This document shows positions 1 to 6,773 of a DNA stretch of 64,000 nucleotides, in pieces. Each line of letters opens with the position of its first letter. Position 1 is the first letter of the stretch. The DNA lies in the IMG/VR virus record IMGVR_UViG_3300017963_000011, positions 1 to 64,000 of that record. One strand, 5' to 3'. The translations under genes were made by a program, and so were the position numbers. The notes under the pieces were generated by a model. It had not been told where the DNA came from. It saw only the letters and a program-made list of their open reading frames with translations, and did no database searches. Source of the DNA: a virus.

Positions 1-862
1 GCCAGCCTAGTGTGTGATAATCTGCTACTCCGCGGGTTACGGTCTCGTCTAGTGCTTCTCGTTTGCCTATTTCTCTGAAGCCAGATGCTACCGGGCCTTT
101 GCGTGTAGAGGACTTCCGTTCAATCACTCGTATCCACGGGGTGCCGCATTCTGCGCAGCAGCCTTTTTCGCTGGTGGCTGAGAGTATGAGGGGCTTGATA
201 AGGGCCGGCGGGAAGGTGGCAAAGTGGGATTTTTTGAAGGGGACGGTGCCCACCGTTAAGACTGTGCGGCGGTTGCGGCTGTTGCGGCGGTTGGGCTTTT
301 TATGGGTTGGGCCGCCTGCCGTTAGGCGAGCGGGGGTTTGCATGCCGCACTTTTTTTGTATATTGCCTGTGCGTGTTTCTTCGGAGGCTATGAAATCATG
401 GTAGTAGTGTTTTGACTTGGAGAAGTGGAAGATGTACTCGTGGCAGCGAGTGAAGCGATCTTTGGCGGATTCGGGCATTACGTTAGGCTTGTGCCAGATG
501 ATGTCGTTGCGTAAAATCCAGTAGTCGTCTTGGAGCGATAGAGCCAGGCGCCAGGGGATTCCTATGAGTGACTTATCAGGTAGGAAGTCGACGTATTTTT
601 CGTTTGGGTTGGTGTAGGCATCGCCGTAGACAATCCAGAGGGTGCCTGCGGGGTGGAGGACGCGTTTGACTTCATGGAAAATCTCAACAAGGGAAGCTAT
701 GTGGTCGTTGAGAGTGGGCTCCAGCCCTATCATGCCGGGGTCTTTTCCGTACTCGCGCTGGCCCCAATAGGGGGGTGAGGTGATACAGCAATGGACAGAG
801 CCGCTTCGCATGCGGCGTAGAGCACTTAGGGCGTCATCGACTATGATTTTGAATCTTTGCAT
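1..862 (-). CDS. DNA methyltransferase, N4/N6 amino type (partial)
   Basis: Predicted DNA amino-methyltransferase acting on adenine or cytosine of phage DNA. The gene starts at the ATG at 862, overlapping the upstream zinc-ribbon gene by 22 bases, and stays open to the window edge (about 287 codons). Residues 28-33 read TSPPYW, the catalytic motif IV of beta-class N4/N6 methylases, followed by GQREYG. A later FPPALIKP stretch is the usual lead-in to the AdoMet motif FxGxG, which would lie beyond position 1. A CCxxC near residue 235 resembles the zinc insertion of phage relatives. SPPY is commoner in N4-cytosine enzymes but does not settle the target base. No restriction partner is seen, so anti-restriction is the likely role. 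Confidence 0.85.
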   Translation of the reverse strand, partial: MQRFKIIVDDALSALRRMRSGSVHCCITSPPYWGQREYGKDPGMIGLEPTLNDHIASLVEIFHEVKRVLHPAGTLWIVYGDAYTNPNEKYVDFLPDKSLIGIPWRLALSLQDDYWILRNDIIWHKPNVMPESAKDRFTRCHEYIFHFSKSKHYYHDFIASEETRTGNIQKKCGMQTPARLTAGGPTHKKPNRRNSRNRRTVLTVGTVPFKKSHFATFPPALIKPLILSATSEKGCCAECGTPWIRVIERKSSTRKGPVASGFREIGKREALDETVTRGVADYHTLGW

Positions 863-1095
863 CGATGTTCATTATAGCGCAGCATGGCTTCAACGTCCAC
901 AGGATACACCGTCACCTTGTAGCCGTGCTCTCTGCAATAGCTCCAGACGCACTCTTTCGAGCACGCCAGGCCCGACACTTTGCCCTTTTCGACCAGCACA
1001 TAGTGGATCGGATGGTGTACTCTGCGGAGTGCATCGCGCGTTATGAACTGGATTTTTTGACCGCAGACGCGGCAATGATCGCGTTTATGCTCCAC
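841..1095 (-). CDS. Small zinc-ribbon protein, paralogue A
   Basis: 84-residue protein of unknown function with a CRVCG knuckle near the N-terminus and an ACSKEC knuckle about 35 residues later, together a plausible four-cysteine zinc site. It is a tandem paralogue of the gene directly upstream (1108-1344): both share CRVCGK/Q, HYVxxxK, GxACSKxCV and VTxY. The start is a GTG at 1095 with GAAGGA nine bases upstream. Its last codons overlap the start of the methyltransferase, so the two are probably co-translated. Confidence 0.8.
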   Translation of the reverse strand: MEHKRDHCRVCGQKIQFITRDALRRVHHPIHYVLVEKGKVSGLACSKECVWSYCREHGYKVTVYPVDVEAMLRYNEHRCKDSKS

Positions 1096-1107
1096 GAGTT
1101 AGTTCCT

Positions 1108-1344
1108 TCACCTGTCCTTTCTAATGGCATAGTAGTGCTCTATGCGTTCGGGGATCAGGTATTCCGTCACTTGGTGGCCGGATCGCACGAACGTTTCGAC
1201 GCACGCTTTCGAGCAAGCAGCCCCAATGATCTCTTCCTTTTGCATCATCACGTAGTGTGCAGGGTAAACCGCGCGACCTTTTTCGTCCGTTTTGGGCCGT
1301 AGGTCTTTACCGCAAACGCGGCAAATGGAGTCGTAGGTGTTCAA
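1108..1344 (-). CDS. Small zinc-ribbon protein, paralogue B
   Basis: 78-residue paralogue of the next gene (841-1095), with CRVCGK and ACSKAC knuckles. The start appears to be a TTG at 1344 that overlaps the TGA of the upstream winged-helix gene (TTGA) and is preceded by a strong GAGGAG eight bases away; there is no in-frame ATG before the first cysteine pair. The function is unknown. Retention of both copies suggests a recent tandem duplication. Confidence 0.75.
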   Translation of the reverse strand: MNTYDSICRVCGKDLRPKTDEKGRAVYPAHYVMMQKEEIIGAACSKACVETFVRSGHQVTEYLIPERIEHYYAIRKDR

Positions 1345-1562
1345 GATAGTAGCTCCTCTACTTTTGAATAGCCCTCGTCAGTGAGGGTGTAGGTGTTATC
1401 CCAGATCTCGACGAGGCTGCGATCCACCAGGGTGTTGAGGATCTTGCGGGTGCCGCTAATTGTGTTCCAGACCCAGCCGGTTCTGGGGTGGTCCACCCAC
1501 TTGCCGTGTTCATATAAAGCAAGGAGGAGATCTCGTTGGACGTGGCCTAGTTTGCGCGCCAT
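1341..1562 (-). CDS. Winged-helix DNA-binding protein
   Basis: 73-residue protein. A helical segment (HVQRDLLLALYEHG), a helix with KILNTLVDRSLVE and a C-terminal wing-like YTLTDEGYSKV resemble the winged-helix fold seen in MarR/PadR-type regulators (inference from pattern, no close family named). The start is the ATG at 1562, inside the end of the upstream membrane peptide gene. A longer in-frame reading to 1655 would overlap that gene completely and is less likely. It could be a small transcription regulator of the accessory block. Confidence 0.65.
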   Translation of the reverse strand: MARKLGHVQRDLLLALYEHGKWVDHPRTGWVWNTISGTRKILNTLVDRSLVEIWDNTYTLTDEGYSKVEELLS

Positions 1563-1648
1563 TTGTTGAACCAATCGCATACGGCAGCGCCGAGAATGGC
1601 TGCTCCCATGCAGAAGACCGTTATCAAGATCGGATCGATGTATTTCAT
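1547..1648 (-). CDS. Small single-span membrane peptide
   Basis: 33-residue peptide, mostly one hydrophobic segment (residues ~5-25, LITVFCMGAAILGAAV) followed by a short basic tail. The ATG at 1648 overlaps the TGA of the upstream gene (ATGA) and sits behind GGAG, which supports translational coupling. Nothing in it identifies a function. Peptides of this type in phage accessory regions may act at the host membrane. Confidence 0.65.
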   Translation of the reverse strand: MKYIDPILITVFCMGAAILGAAVCDWFNKWRAN

Positions 1649-1923
1649 GACTCATCTCCGTGAGTGATGTCTGCCTCTACGGGATTAATGGTCTGGCCGG
1701 CCAGCTTGTGCCAGCAATCGTTGAGGTATTTGAGTTGGCCCGAGATCACGTACATGTGGCAGATGCGTCCGTCGCCGAAATCGTTTCGGATGCTGGGGTA
1801 GATCGTGATTCTGTCGCCCGCGCCGGTGATCTTCCAGCGCGTAGCGTCGACTCTGTGATGGCACTCGCAGCCTGGGCAGTAGAACCAGACCGATCCGTCT
1901 TTCATGTGCTCGAACTTGGGCAT
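1645..1923 (-). CDS. DUF6527-like small phage protein
   Basis: 92-residue protein with the layout of a family I recognise as DUF6527: a CPGCECHH zinc site near residue 16-23, a W..TGAG.. strand, PSI, a CHMYV strand and LNDCWHKLAGQT near the C-terminus. Members are common in phage accessory regions and have no established function. The conserved Cys and His residues suggest metal binding. The start ATG at 1923 overlaps the upstream stop (TGATG). Confidence 0.75.
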   Translation of the reverse strand: MPKFEHMKDGSVWFYCPGCECHHRVDATRWKITGAGDRITIYPSIRNDFGDGRICHMYVISGQLKYLNDCWHKLAGQTINPVEADITHGDES

Positions 1924-2168
1924 CAGATTCTCACCAGTCTTCGTTTGCGGCTCTCGCCGATTATTGGTCGCGGTTCGATAGAGGCGACTATGATATCAGA
2001 TTTGTGAGCGTGCCAGAAACGGAGGTACTCGCCGTGATAGATCATCGGCGCTGCCCACTGTCGATCCCGCATGAGGAAGGTGCCACACGTTGGACACATA
2101 TAGCGCTGGTCTGGTTTCATAACGCAGACCGGATGTTGACACATCGGGCAGTGTTCGTGTGGTGCCAT
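1923..2168 (-). CDS. Small zinc-ribbon protein ending in RLVRI
   Basis: 81-residue protein with three cysteine pairs (CPMC, a single C, CPTC) in the first 30 residues. The ATG at 2168 is chosen because it abuts the palindrome at 2168-2181 and follows the upstream stop; the open frame continues to 2369 but through another gene. The C-terminus RRLVRI is encoded by DNA containing GGTGA, which doubles as the ribosome-binding site of the next gene; the same tail occurs in three other genes of this block. Confidence 0.7.
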   Translation of the reverse strand: MAPHEHCPMCQHPVCVMKPDQRYMCPTCGTFLMRDRQWAAPMIYHGEYLRFWHAHKSDIIVASIEPRPIIGESRKRRLVRI

Positions 2169-2181
2169 GGTAGCGCTACCA
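2168..2181. repeat. Palindrome copy 1 (perfect 14-mer)
   Basis: TGGTAGCGCTACCA between the Lys-Trp-stop of 2176-2631 and the ATG of 1923-2168; overlaps both codons. Confidence 0.95.
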
Positions 2182-2631
2182 CTTGTACGTATTGGCGTAT
2201 TCATAGGGTATGATCTGGTTCTTGGATTTTGAATAGGCTGCGAGCACAAACACAGTGCGCTGTGTCTTGGAGAGAAGCGCTCTGAGTTTCCAGCCGTGAT
2301 CAGAGTCGACGGGGACTTCGTAGTGAATGGACTTGGAGTGGTTGAAGACCGAGATGGTCTCGCCCGCATCGACGTAAGCCTTCGTTTTGGGATGGAGCAC
2401 CAGCTTGAAGATCTGGAGCTTGGCGTCGAGGATGCCGCATGCCTTTAGAGTACCTCGAATACTCTTCGCCCCATCGGAGTATAGATCGCCGCAGACGGCA
2501 CATTGAAAACGGTAAGAGCAATGCTCGCAGCCCCAGGCGCAGCCGCAGTCCCACTCTTTGAGGTTGGTGGCGCAGCACGGGCGCGGCCCTCTATAGAAGC
2601 GCTTGTGTTTTTTGATGGGCTTGCGTTTCAT
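2176..2631 (-). CDS. Cysteine-rich zinc-binding protein, ends KW
   Basis: 151-residue protein. A basic N-terminus (KRKPIKKHKRFYRG) is followed by CC, CGC, CEHC and CAVCG within residues 19-50, enough for two zinc sites, then a mixed alpha/beta part with no recognised family. The last codons TGG TAG are part of the palindromic repeat at 2168, so the protein ends in Lys-Trp. Unknown function; nucleic-acid binding is plausible from the basic, cysteine-rich N-terminus. Confidence 0.75.
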   Translation of the reverse strand: MKRKPIKKHKRFYRGPRPCCATNLKEWDCGCAWGCEHCSYRFQCAVCGDLYSDGAKSIRGTLKACGILDAKLQIFKLVLHPKTKAYVDAGETISVFNHSKSIHYEVPVDSDHGWKLRALLSKTQRTVFVLAAYSKSKNQIIPYEYANTYKW

Positions 2632-2638
2632 GATGGTG

Positions 2639-2809
2639 CTACCGCTCCTTCACTTTGATCTTGCCTTTATTTGCCGCTACTTCCTTTGCGCAAGGTGGGC
2701 ATAGGGGAATACGATCCAGGATAGAGCCCTTCGAGCACGTGATGACGTACTCGTATGATCCGTACTCGCCTTTGCGAAATTCTTTACCGCAGCGTTTGCA
2801 TTTTGGCAT
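2639..2809 (-). CDS. Short zinc-ribbon protein (56 aa)
   Basis: Starts MPKCKRCGKEF at the ATG at 2809 and ends at TAG 2639-2641. CKRCG near the N-terminus and CPPC around residue 38 form a classic four-cysteine ribbon, and the tail is lysine-rich. It fills the gap between its neighbours exactly, which supports it as a gene. Function unknown. Confidence 0.7.
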   Translation of the reverse strand: MPKCKRCGKEFRKGEYGSYEYVITCSKGSILDRIPLCPPCAKEVAANKGKIKVKER

Positions 2810-2818
2810 GACGTGTTC

Positions 2819-3187
2819 TCAATCTGAATAGCGGCTTCTGCCAGTGCCCTTGCATCGAGGACACTGCGTTGGGTCGATGTAGCCACCAGGGCCTGGATCT
2901 CCATCGTAGAGCATGCCGGTTCCATTGCATTTGCGGCACTTCCAGGTGTTCTTTGCGTGGCCTGAGCCTTTCTTCCGCACTCGTTTGGGTGGCTTGTAGC
3001 CCAGCGATGCGAGCCTGTTTTTTAATTCGGAGTGCGCGGTCATGACATCTGCAATGGCATCTGGGTCTGACTTGCCAGGAAAGAGAGAAGCAGTGATGGC
3101 GTCTCCCACGTCCTCGGCGAAAGCGGCATAGGCCCTTAGGACTTTTGCCGCTTGTCTTGTGTATTTGATTTCATTCTTCTTGGTCAT
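2819..3187 (-). CDS. DnaJ-type zinc-finger protein
   Basis: 122-residue protein. The C-terminal part contains CRKCNGTGM and CPRCKGTGR, two CxxCxGxG repeats typical of the DnaJ cysteine-rich domain, spaced about 20 residues apart; the N-terminal 80 residues are helical and basic (KPPKRVRKKGSG). There is no J domain. In phages such stand-alone modules are found but their role is unclear; zinc and nucleic-acid or protein binding are reasonable guesses. The ATG at 3187 has GAGAGGAGA upstream and overlaps the previous gene. Confidence 0.8.
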   Translation of the reverse strand: MTKKNEIKYTRQAAKVLRAYAAFAEDVGDAITASLFPGKSDPDAIADVMTAHSELKNRLASLGYKPPKRVRKKGSGHAKNTWKCRKCNGTGMLYDGDPGPGGYIDPTQCPRCKGTGRSRYSD

Positions 3188-3461
3188 CGTAATCTCCTCT
3201 CAGGATCTCTTTGAGAAAGGTGTACGGGCACCCGCTCTCTGAACAGACGTATTCCCAGGAGAGTCCAGACTCCTTTTCATCGCACCCGTCTGCGTTGGTG
3301 AGATAGGCGCGGTGGCATTCCCGGCATTTCTTGGCGAGCCAGTCACGGACGATCTGGCAGCGTTTACCGTTGCGGAAGGTGCGGGCGTTGTCCTTCTCGA
3401 AGATGCAGTCCCCGCAGCCAATTTGGTCAATGCAGCACGGGTTGCACGGATCGTCACTCAT
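3171..3461 (-). CDS. Cysteine-rich protein (96 aa)
   Basis: Starts MSDDPCNPCC at 3461, overlapping the upstream stop and preceded by GGGAG. About a dozen cysteines occur in pairs (CNPCC, CGDC, CRECH, CSESGC), so several zinc atoms or an iron-sulphur site could be held; WLAKKCRECHRAYL looks like a ribbon core. No family recognised. The end overlaps the DnaJ-type zinc-finger gene. Confidence 0.7.
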   Translation of the reverse strand: MSDDPCNPCCIDQIGCGDCIFEKDNARTFRNGKRCQIVRDWLAKKCRECHRAYLTNADGCDEKESGLSWEYVCSESGCPYTFLKEILRGDYDDQEE

Positions 3462-3597
3462 CTTTGGTTCTCCCGCACATCGCACATTCGATGAAGTCGA
3501 CTTCATCGAACTGCACCACGTCGTCGAATTTCATCTGGGCCTTCCTGATGCACTCCTCGCACAGAACCGTGCAGATCTGGGCCATGAAGACTTTCAT
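3454..3597 (-). CDS. Very small cysteine-containing protein (47 aa)
   Basis: Starts MKVFMAQIC at 3597, immediately after the stop of the upstream gene, and ends at TGA 3454-3456 within the start of the next gene (AAAGATGAGTGA). It has CEEC and CAMC pairs about 24 residues apart, again a minimal zinc ribbon. It fills the gap between neighbours. Function unknown. Confidence 0.65.
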   Translation of the reverse strand: MKVFMAQICTVLCEECIRKAQMKFDDVVQFDEVDFIECAMCGRTKDE

Positions 3598-3600
3598 GAT

Positions 3601-3834
3601 TTATCCTTTCTTAGTCGGGGCGTGTTTTGAATCCAGATATCTCAGAGTTGGATAAAGATATGCTGTGATACCATCGAATGCCTTGGAGCAAAGGCCCTCG
3701 TAGACTAGATCGTCTGCGGCTTTGCAAGCGGCAGGACCGAACAAGTATCTGAGCGTATCCATTTTGACTACCTCGCCCCTGGCAAGAGTGCTCAGTGCAT
3801 GATCTATAGCGAGGTCATACATGCTTTTTGTCAT
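3601..3834 (-). CDS. Hypothetical protein (77 aa)
   Basis: A small, largely helical protein without cysteine pairs (MTKSMYDLAIDHALSTLA...). The helix-turn pattern in residues 20-60 (VVKMDTLRYLFG, CKAADDLVYEGL) could be a small winged helix, but I do not recognise a family. It lies in line with its neighbours with a few bases of spacing. Confidence 0.7.
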   Translation of the reverse strand: MTKSMYDLAIDHALSTLARGEVVKMDTLRYLFGPAACKAADDLVYEGLCSKAFDGITAYLYPTLRYLDSKHAPTKKG

Positions 3835-3835
3835 C

Positions 3836-4234
3836 TCAGATCTCCAATTTCAGCTTTGCGTGATTGAGGCAGATGGCGATACTGCGCTCCACGTCTTTCT
3901 TTGCCACTTCGTTGAAGATCGGAACGATGTATACTCTGATCTTGTCAATGATCACTTGCAGATCTGTCGGCAGGATGATCTCGTGATCCTCTTCTTTGCT
4001 TTTTTCCAGTTCGTAGGTAACATCGTCTGGATCTTCCGGCGAGCGCATTTCATTCAGCGTCGTTGTGTTCATGCGGATCAGTCCGACACAGACCTCGCAA
4101 GTGACAACTCTGTCTGAATGAGGAGATGGCTTCCAGTATGGTTTGTTCGATGCGGTGCCCGTGAAGATCCTGTTCGTGAATTCGTAGGCATCGGTTCTGT
4201 CATTGATCCTAACGTCTTTTGGATTGACTTTCAT
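3836..4234 (-). CDS. Hypothetical protein (132 aa)
   Basis: A mixed alpha/beta protein with one CEVC pair near residue 47 and a long acidic helix (TYELEKSKEEDHEIILPTD) in the middle. Not recognised. Spacing to both neighbours is under five bases, consistent with one operon. Confidence 0.7.
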   Translation of the reverse strand: MKVNPKDVRINDRTDAYEFTNRIFTGTASNKPYWKPSPHSDRVVTCEVCVGLIRMNTTTLNEMRSPEDPDDVTYELEKSKEEDHEIILPTDLQVIIDKIRVYIVPIFNEVAKKDVERSIAICLNHAKLKLEI

Positions 4235-4235
4235 G

Positions 4236-4742
4236 TTACGGTCTCTTTTCGCGCATGCATTTTTCGTAGGCCATCAGAAACGGCCGCCACGGGCATGCCT
4301 TGTTCTTACACTGGTTTTCCGGTTCACGCAGTGCGGCCTCCTCGTAATGGTGGCAATCTTCTCTTTCACAAGGAATTGCACATTCGATCTGATCCGCTAA
4401 GATCCTGCGCGCTTCAAACTCTCGTCTACGTTTTGATTTTCCCATGATGGTGAACTTACCATGCGGGAGGTGAATGTCGGGCATTGTGGTTGTATCGTTT
4501 GACTCGTCAATCTTGATTATCGGACCACGGATCTCTCTAAGCGCGTCGTGAGTGACGGCATAGTCATATCGGCATGAAAGGCATTTGCCGTTGGAAGGCC
4601 CGGTATACGCTATAAATGCGTCAGGTGCGTGTGTGGCAACTTCCTTTACGTAGATATTTCCACAGAGTGGATATCCGTTTTGGAAGTAGTGGGCTTTTAG
4701 TTTACGCTTTGGCAATCTGTGCCAGCCGAAGAGTTCTTTCAT
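4236..4742 (-). CDS. Zinc-site hypothetical protein (168 aa)
   Basis: Starts MKELFGWHRLPKRK at 4742, just after the upstream stop at 4747; in-frame upstream codons lie inside that gene. It carries CLSC near residue 60, and in the C-terminal third CEREDCHHYEE and CKNKACPW, the arrangement of a second zinc site. A basic helix (MGKSKRRREFEARRIL) precedes it, suggesting nucleic-acid contact. No family recognised. Confidence 0.7.
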   Translation of the reverse strand: MKELFGWHRLPKRKLKAHYFQNGYPLCGNIYVKEVATHAPDAFIAYTGPSNGKCLSCRYDYAVTHDALREIRGPIIKIDESNDTTTMPDIHLPHGKFTIMGKSKRRREFEARRILADQIECAIPCEREDCHHYEEAALREPENQCKNKACPWRPFLMAYEKCMREKRP

Positions 4743-4746
4743 GATT

Positions 4747-4956
4747 TTACTTTTCGTCCGGGTCGGCTCTGAAACACTCATCCGAACACCACGCCTCGAA
4801 GATACGCGTGCCGTGGTGTAGGTCGTATGTCACCTCTCGTGCTGTGCAGCAAAGACGCCGACAGATCTTACAAAGGACTGGGCCTTCTGTTATTGGGTGA
4901 TTTTGAAAATACTTGTTCAGCACTTTCTGCTTATGTACGAATGGGTCCATCACCAT
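4747..4956 (-). CDS. Small zinc-ribbon protein (69 aa)
   Basis: Begins MVMDPFVHKQK at 4956, overlapping the TGG TGA end of the upstream gene, and contains CKICRRLCC and CSDEC. The paired knuckles about 35 residues apart follow the same plan as the 841-1344 paralogues. A longer frame to 4977 is possible but overlaps its neighbour more. Function unknown. Confidence 0.65.
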   Translation of the reverse strand: MVMDPFVHKQKVLNKYFQNHPITEGPVLCKICRRLCCTAREVTYDLHHGTRIFEAWCSDECFRADPDEK

Positions 4957-5120
4957 TTCTGGACCGTGCAGAACCAAGTCTTGCAGCTACGGCAGTAACC
5001 GTTCTTGGTCAGTTCTCTATCGCACTGAGGGCAGCATTCCTTGATTGTGACGACGTTGCCTGGCGGGACCACGACTGTTTTGTGGCCCATCGGGATTGCA
5101 TTCGGTGGTAGCTTTTTCAC
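4950..5120 (-). CDS. Zinc-ribbon protein, GTG start, ends KW (56 aa)
   Basis: The GTG at 5120 overlaps the upstream stop (CCGTGA) and the frame closes at TGA 4950-4952. A beta-rich N-terminal half is followed by CCPQC, CRSC and a final C, the pattern of a rubredoxin-like ribbon (CPxC...CxxC). It ends in Lys-Trp like several genes here, although no palindrome copy is present. Function unknown. Confidence 0.6.
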   Translation of the reverse strand: MKKLPPNAIPMGHKTVVVPPGNVVTIKECCPQCDRELTKNGYCRSCKTWFCTVQKW

Positions 5121-5425
5121 GGATGATATCCTTTCACCAGATCGAGGGCTCTAGCCGCAACCCGTTCAAGCTCCATGTGAAGAAACAGAACGACGTTCTG
5201 TTCTTGGATCGTTGGTTCGCTCTTGTTCAGATTCAGGATCTGTAGAAGAACCTTGAAGGAGGTGTCTAGCCAGGCGTCGAGTTGTTGTTTTACGATCTCG
5301 ATAAGAACTTCGCCGGAGCCGTTGCAGATCGAGCATGGGCCACGCAGTTGGATAGGCAATTCGCTGCCCTGGTTTTCGAGGATGGAGATGTGAGTACCTG
5401 AGCCCCCGCAGAGTGGACATTTCAT
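5117..5425 (-). CDS. DnaJ-type CxxCxGxG zinc-finger protein
   Basis: 102 residues from the ATG at 5425, which overlaps the upstream stop (ATGA). CPLCGGSG at residues 3-10 and CSICNGSG about 30 residues later are DnaJ-like zinc repeats; the rest is a helical domain (VKQQLDAWLDTSFKVLLQIL...). This is the second such protein in the block (compare 2819-3187). It probably binds zinc and a protein or nucleic-acid partner. Confidence 0.75.
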   Translation of the reverse strand: MKCPLCGGSGTHISILENQGSELPIQLRGPCSICNGSGEVLIEIVKQQLDAWLDTSFKVLLQILNLNKSEPTIQEQNVVLFLHMELERVAARALDLVKGYHP

Positions 5426-5760
5426 GAGACCATCTCGTTCCATTCCTTGACGGCTTTGATCATACCACTGCGTCCATGATATTTGTTCGGCCCCGTCTTG
5501 TGGCAATCGATACAAGTGACAATGAACCAGTTACCGAACGGAGGCCACATGCAGGTGTTCATCACGCCTGCCTTGCCGCCGCACGTACATGGTTTCACAG
5601 CCGCTGCAATCCGCGCTTTCTCAGCGAGTTGTTTTTCTCTCGATCTCTTTTCCCATTCTTCGTCTGACACAACAATCACCAACATTTCGTCAATCAAGGG
5701 CTTGATGATGCGTTTAGCACCGGCCTTGATCATTGCGTTCAGTAGTGATTTATCTTTCAA
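5422..5760 (-). CDS. Lar-like (restriction alleviation) zinc protein
   Basis: 112 residues. The C-terminal 60 residues follow the Lar pattern: CTCGGKA, a strand with NWFIVTC, CIDCHKTGP and a final AVKEWNEM (Lar: CPFCGG...WxVxCxxC...G...A...WN). Lar proteins of lambdoid prophages moderate type I restriction; here that role is an inference. The N-terminal helix (residues 1-50) is extra. The start seems to be a TTG at 5760 with GGAAG upstream; an in-frame ATG at 5733 lacks a ribosome-binding site. With the two methylases it suggests an anti-restriction set. Confidence 0.65.
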   Translation of the reverse strand: MKDKSLLNAMIKAGAKRIIKPLIDEMLVIVVSDEEWEKRSREKQLAEKARIAAAVKPCTCGGKAGVMNTCMWPPFGNWFIVTCIDCHKTGPNKYHGRSGMIKAVKEWNEMVS

Positions 5761-6166
5761 ACCCGGCTGCTTCCAGGATTACATTCTGTGCCTTTGCCCG
5801 ACCGTCGAGCAGACACATGATGGCTTTGACCTTAGCTTCTGCATCTTCCATCCTGTCATGGCAGGAGCAGTGGGAGTCTTGCGTCTCGTGAAGTTCCTTG
5901 TTGAGATCCGCGATGGCCTGTTCGCTTGTGTCGTATTCGCTGCTGCGCTCGTCGAACTCACTCACGCAGCATTCGCATATATGTTGCATGGTACGTCCGT
6001 CGTCTGCATTGCTCCTTCCACAACGATAGCAGTCGATACTCTCCGTGTGCTTCTTGTAGAAGTCGAGTAGCCGCTCGATGATCTGCGCGGCTTTGACGTG
6101 TTTGCCTTCGTCGTATAACTTTGCTCCGAACTCCTCCAGCACTTTGATTTGATTGTCCGTCAACAT
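5750..6166 (-). CDS. Coiled-coil protein with zinc knuckle (138 aa)
   Basis: Starts MLTDNQIKVLEEFG at 6166 behind GAGGTG; the GTG in that site at 6175 is an unlikely start. A helical N-terminus, CYRC and CECC around residues 46-65, then a long heptad-rich helix (residues ~70-125). Unknown; the shape suggests a small dimeric zinc-binding protein. Confidence 0.7.
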   Translation of the reverse strand: MLTDNQIKVLEEFGAKLYDEGKHVKAAQIIERLLDFYKKHTESIDCYRCGRSNADDGRTMQHICECCVSEFDERSSEYDTSEQAIADLNKELHETQDSHCSCHDRMEDAEAKVKAIMCLLDGRAKAQNVILEAAGFER

Positions 6167-6258
6167 TAAGCGCACCTCACATTCTGGAATTGTTTACGCC
6201 AATGGCGTACCTGTGCCGCGAGCCGGCGTAGCGCTACCACGAGAGTGTTCCAGATCAT
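6166..6258 (-). CDS. 30-residue basic peptide spanning a palindrome copy
   Basis: The ATG at 6258 follows GGTGAAAGT at the end of the upstream gene, and the frame closes with TAA overlapping the next ATG (TTAATG). The peptide (MIWNTLVVALRRLAAQVRHW...) is amphipathic and arginine-rich. Residues LVVALRR are the translation of the palindrome at 6226-6239. It fills an otherwise empty gap exactly, but could be chance; function unknown. Confidence 0.4.
   Translation of the reverse strand: MIWNTLVVALRRLAAQVRHWRKQFQNVRCA
6226..6239. repeat. Palindrome copy 2
   Basis: GCGTAGCGCTACCA between 6255-6773 and 5750-6166, inside the 30-residue ORF. Confidence 0.88.
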
Positions 6259-6773
6259 ACTTTCACCAATCTTCTTTTCCTGATCCTGCGTTCTAATTCT
6301 TTTTGTTCAGGTGGATCGTCGTCCATTTGGACTTCGCATACTTGTCGCGGGGCTGCAACTGGTAAGAAGTCGGTGTTTGCGAACAGATCCCATGGAAGAT
6401 TGATGTAGCTCATTGACATGGGGATCTGTGCTACATCGAGGGAAATACATTGTGTGAAGGTATAGGTCGTTTCAACGCCCTCTACCTCAGAATAGAAGAG
6501 GAGCATATAGCGCTCCATGTGACGTTCAAGGTAGGCGTAGACTTCGTTGCCGGCGCCGTCGTAGATCATTCGTCGTGAACGGAACTCTCTGAGTTGGATC
6601 TTGAACTTGCGAGTGGAGTAAGGGATTATGCCTTCTTCATCTTGCGAGCCCCGGCCGTCGTTGTGCAGTTCGATGGCCTCTTTAATGAGTTCTGTCACGT
6701 CAAGGAGTGAACCGGGATAAACTGGAATGCCTCTCATGTTGGGCACGGCGCACATGACGATGAAGTTGGGCAT
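6255..6773 (-). CDS. Accessory protein with tail-fibre-like domain, RLVKV tail
   Basis: 172 residues. Residues ~30-131 match residues ~98-206 of the late tail protein at 44880-46247: both have IK..I..HN.G, then DGxGNEVY, a Y..Y/W YS.V.G.ET.Y.FT run, SxDxD/A and a final W+F. A virion-type domain in the early, minus-strand block is unusual and may be a duplicated domain used for another purpose. The C-terminus is RKRRLVKV, one of four related tails whose DNA includes the next gene's GGTGA site. The ATG at 6773 overlaps the upstream TGA. Confidence 0.75.
   Translation of the reverse strand: MPNFIVMCAVPNMRGIPVYPGSLLDVTELIKEAIELHNDGRGSQDEEGIIPYSTRKFKIQLREFRSRRMIYDGAGNEVYAYLERHMERYMLLFYSEVEGVETTYTFTQCISLDVAQIPMSMSYINLPWDLFANTDFLPVAAPRQVCEVQMDDDPPEQKELERRIRKRRLVKV

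Noticed and set aside
63-404. Plus-strand open frame near the left edge.
   Set aside because: It lies opposite the methyltransferase and has no coding character.
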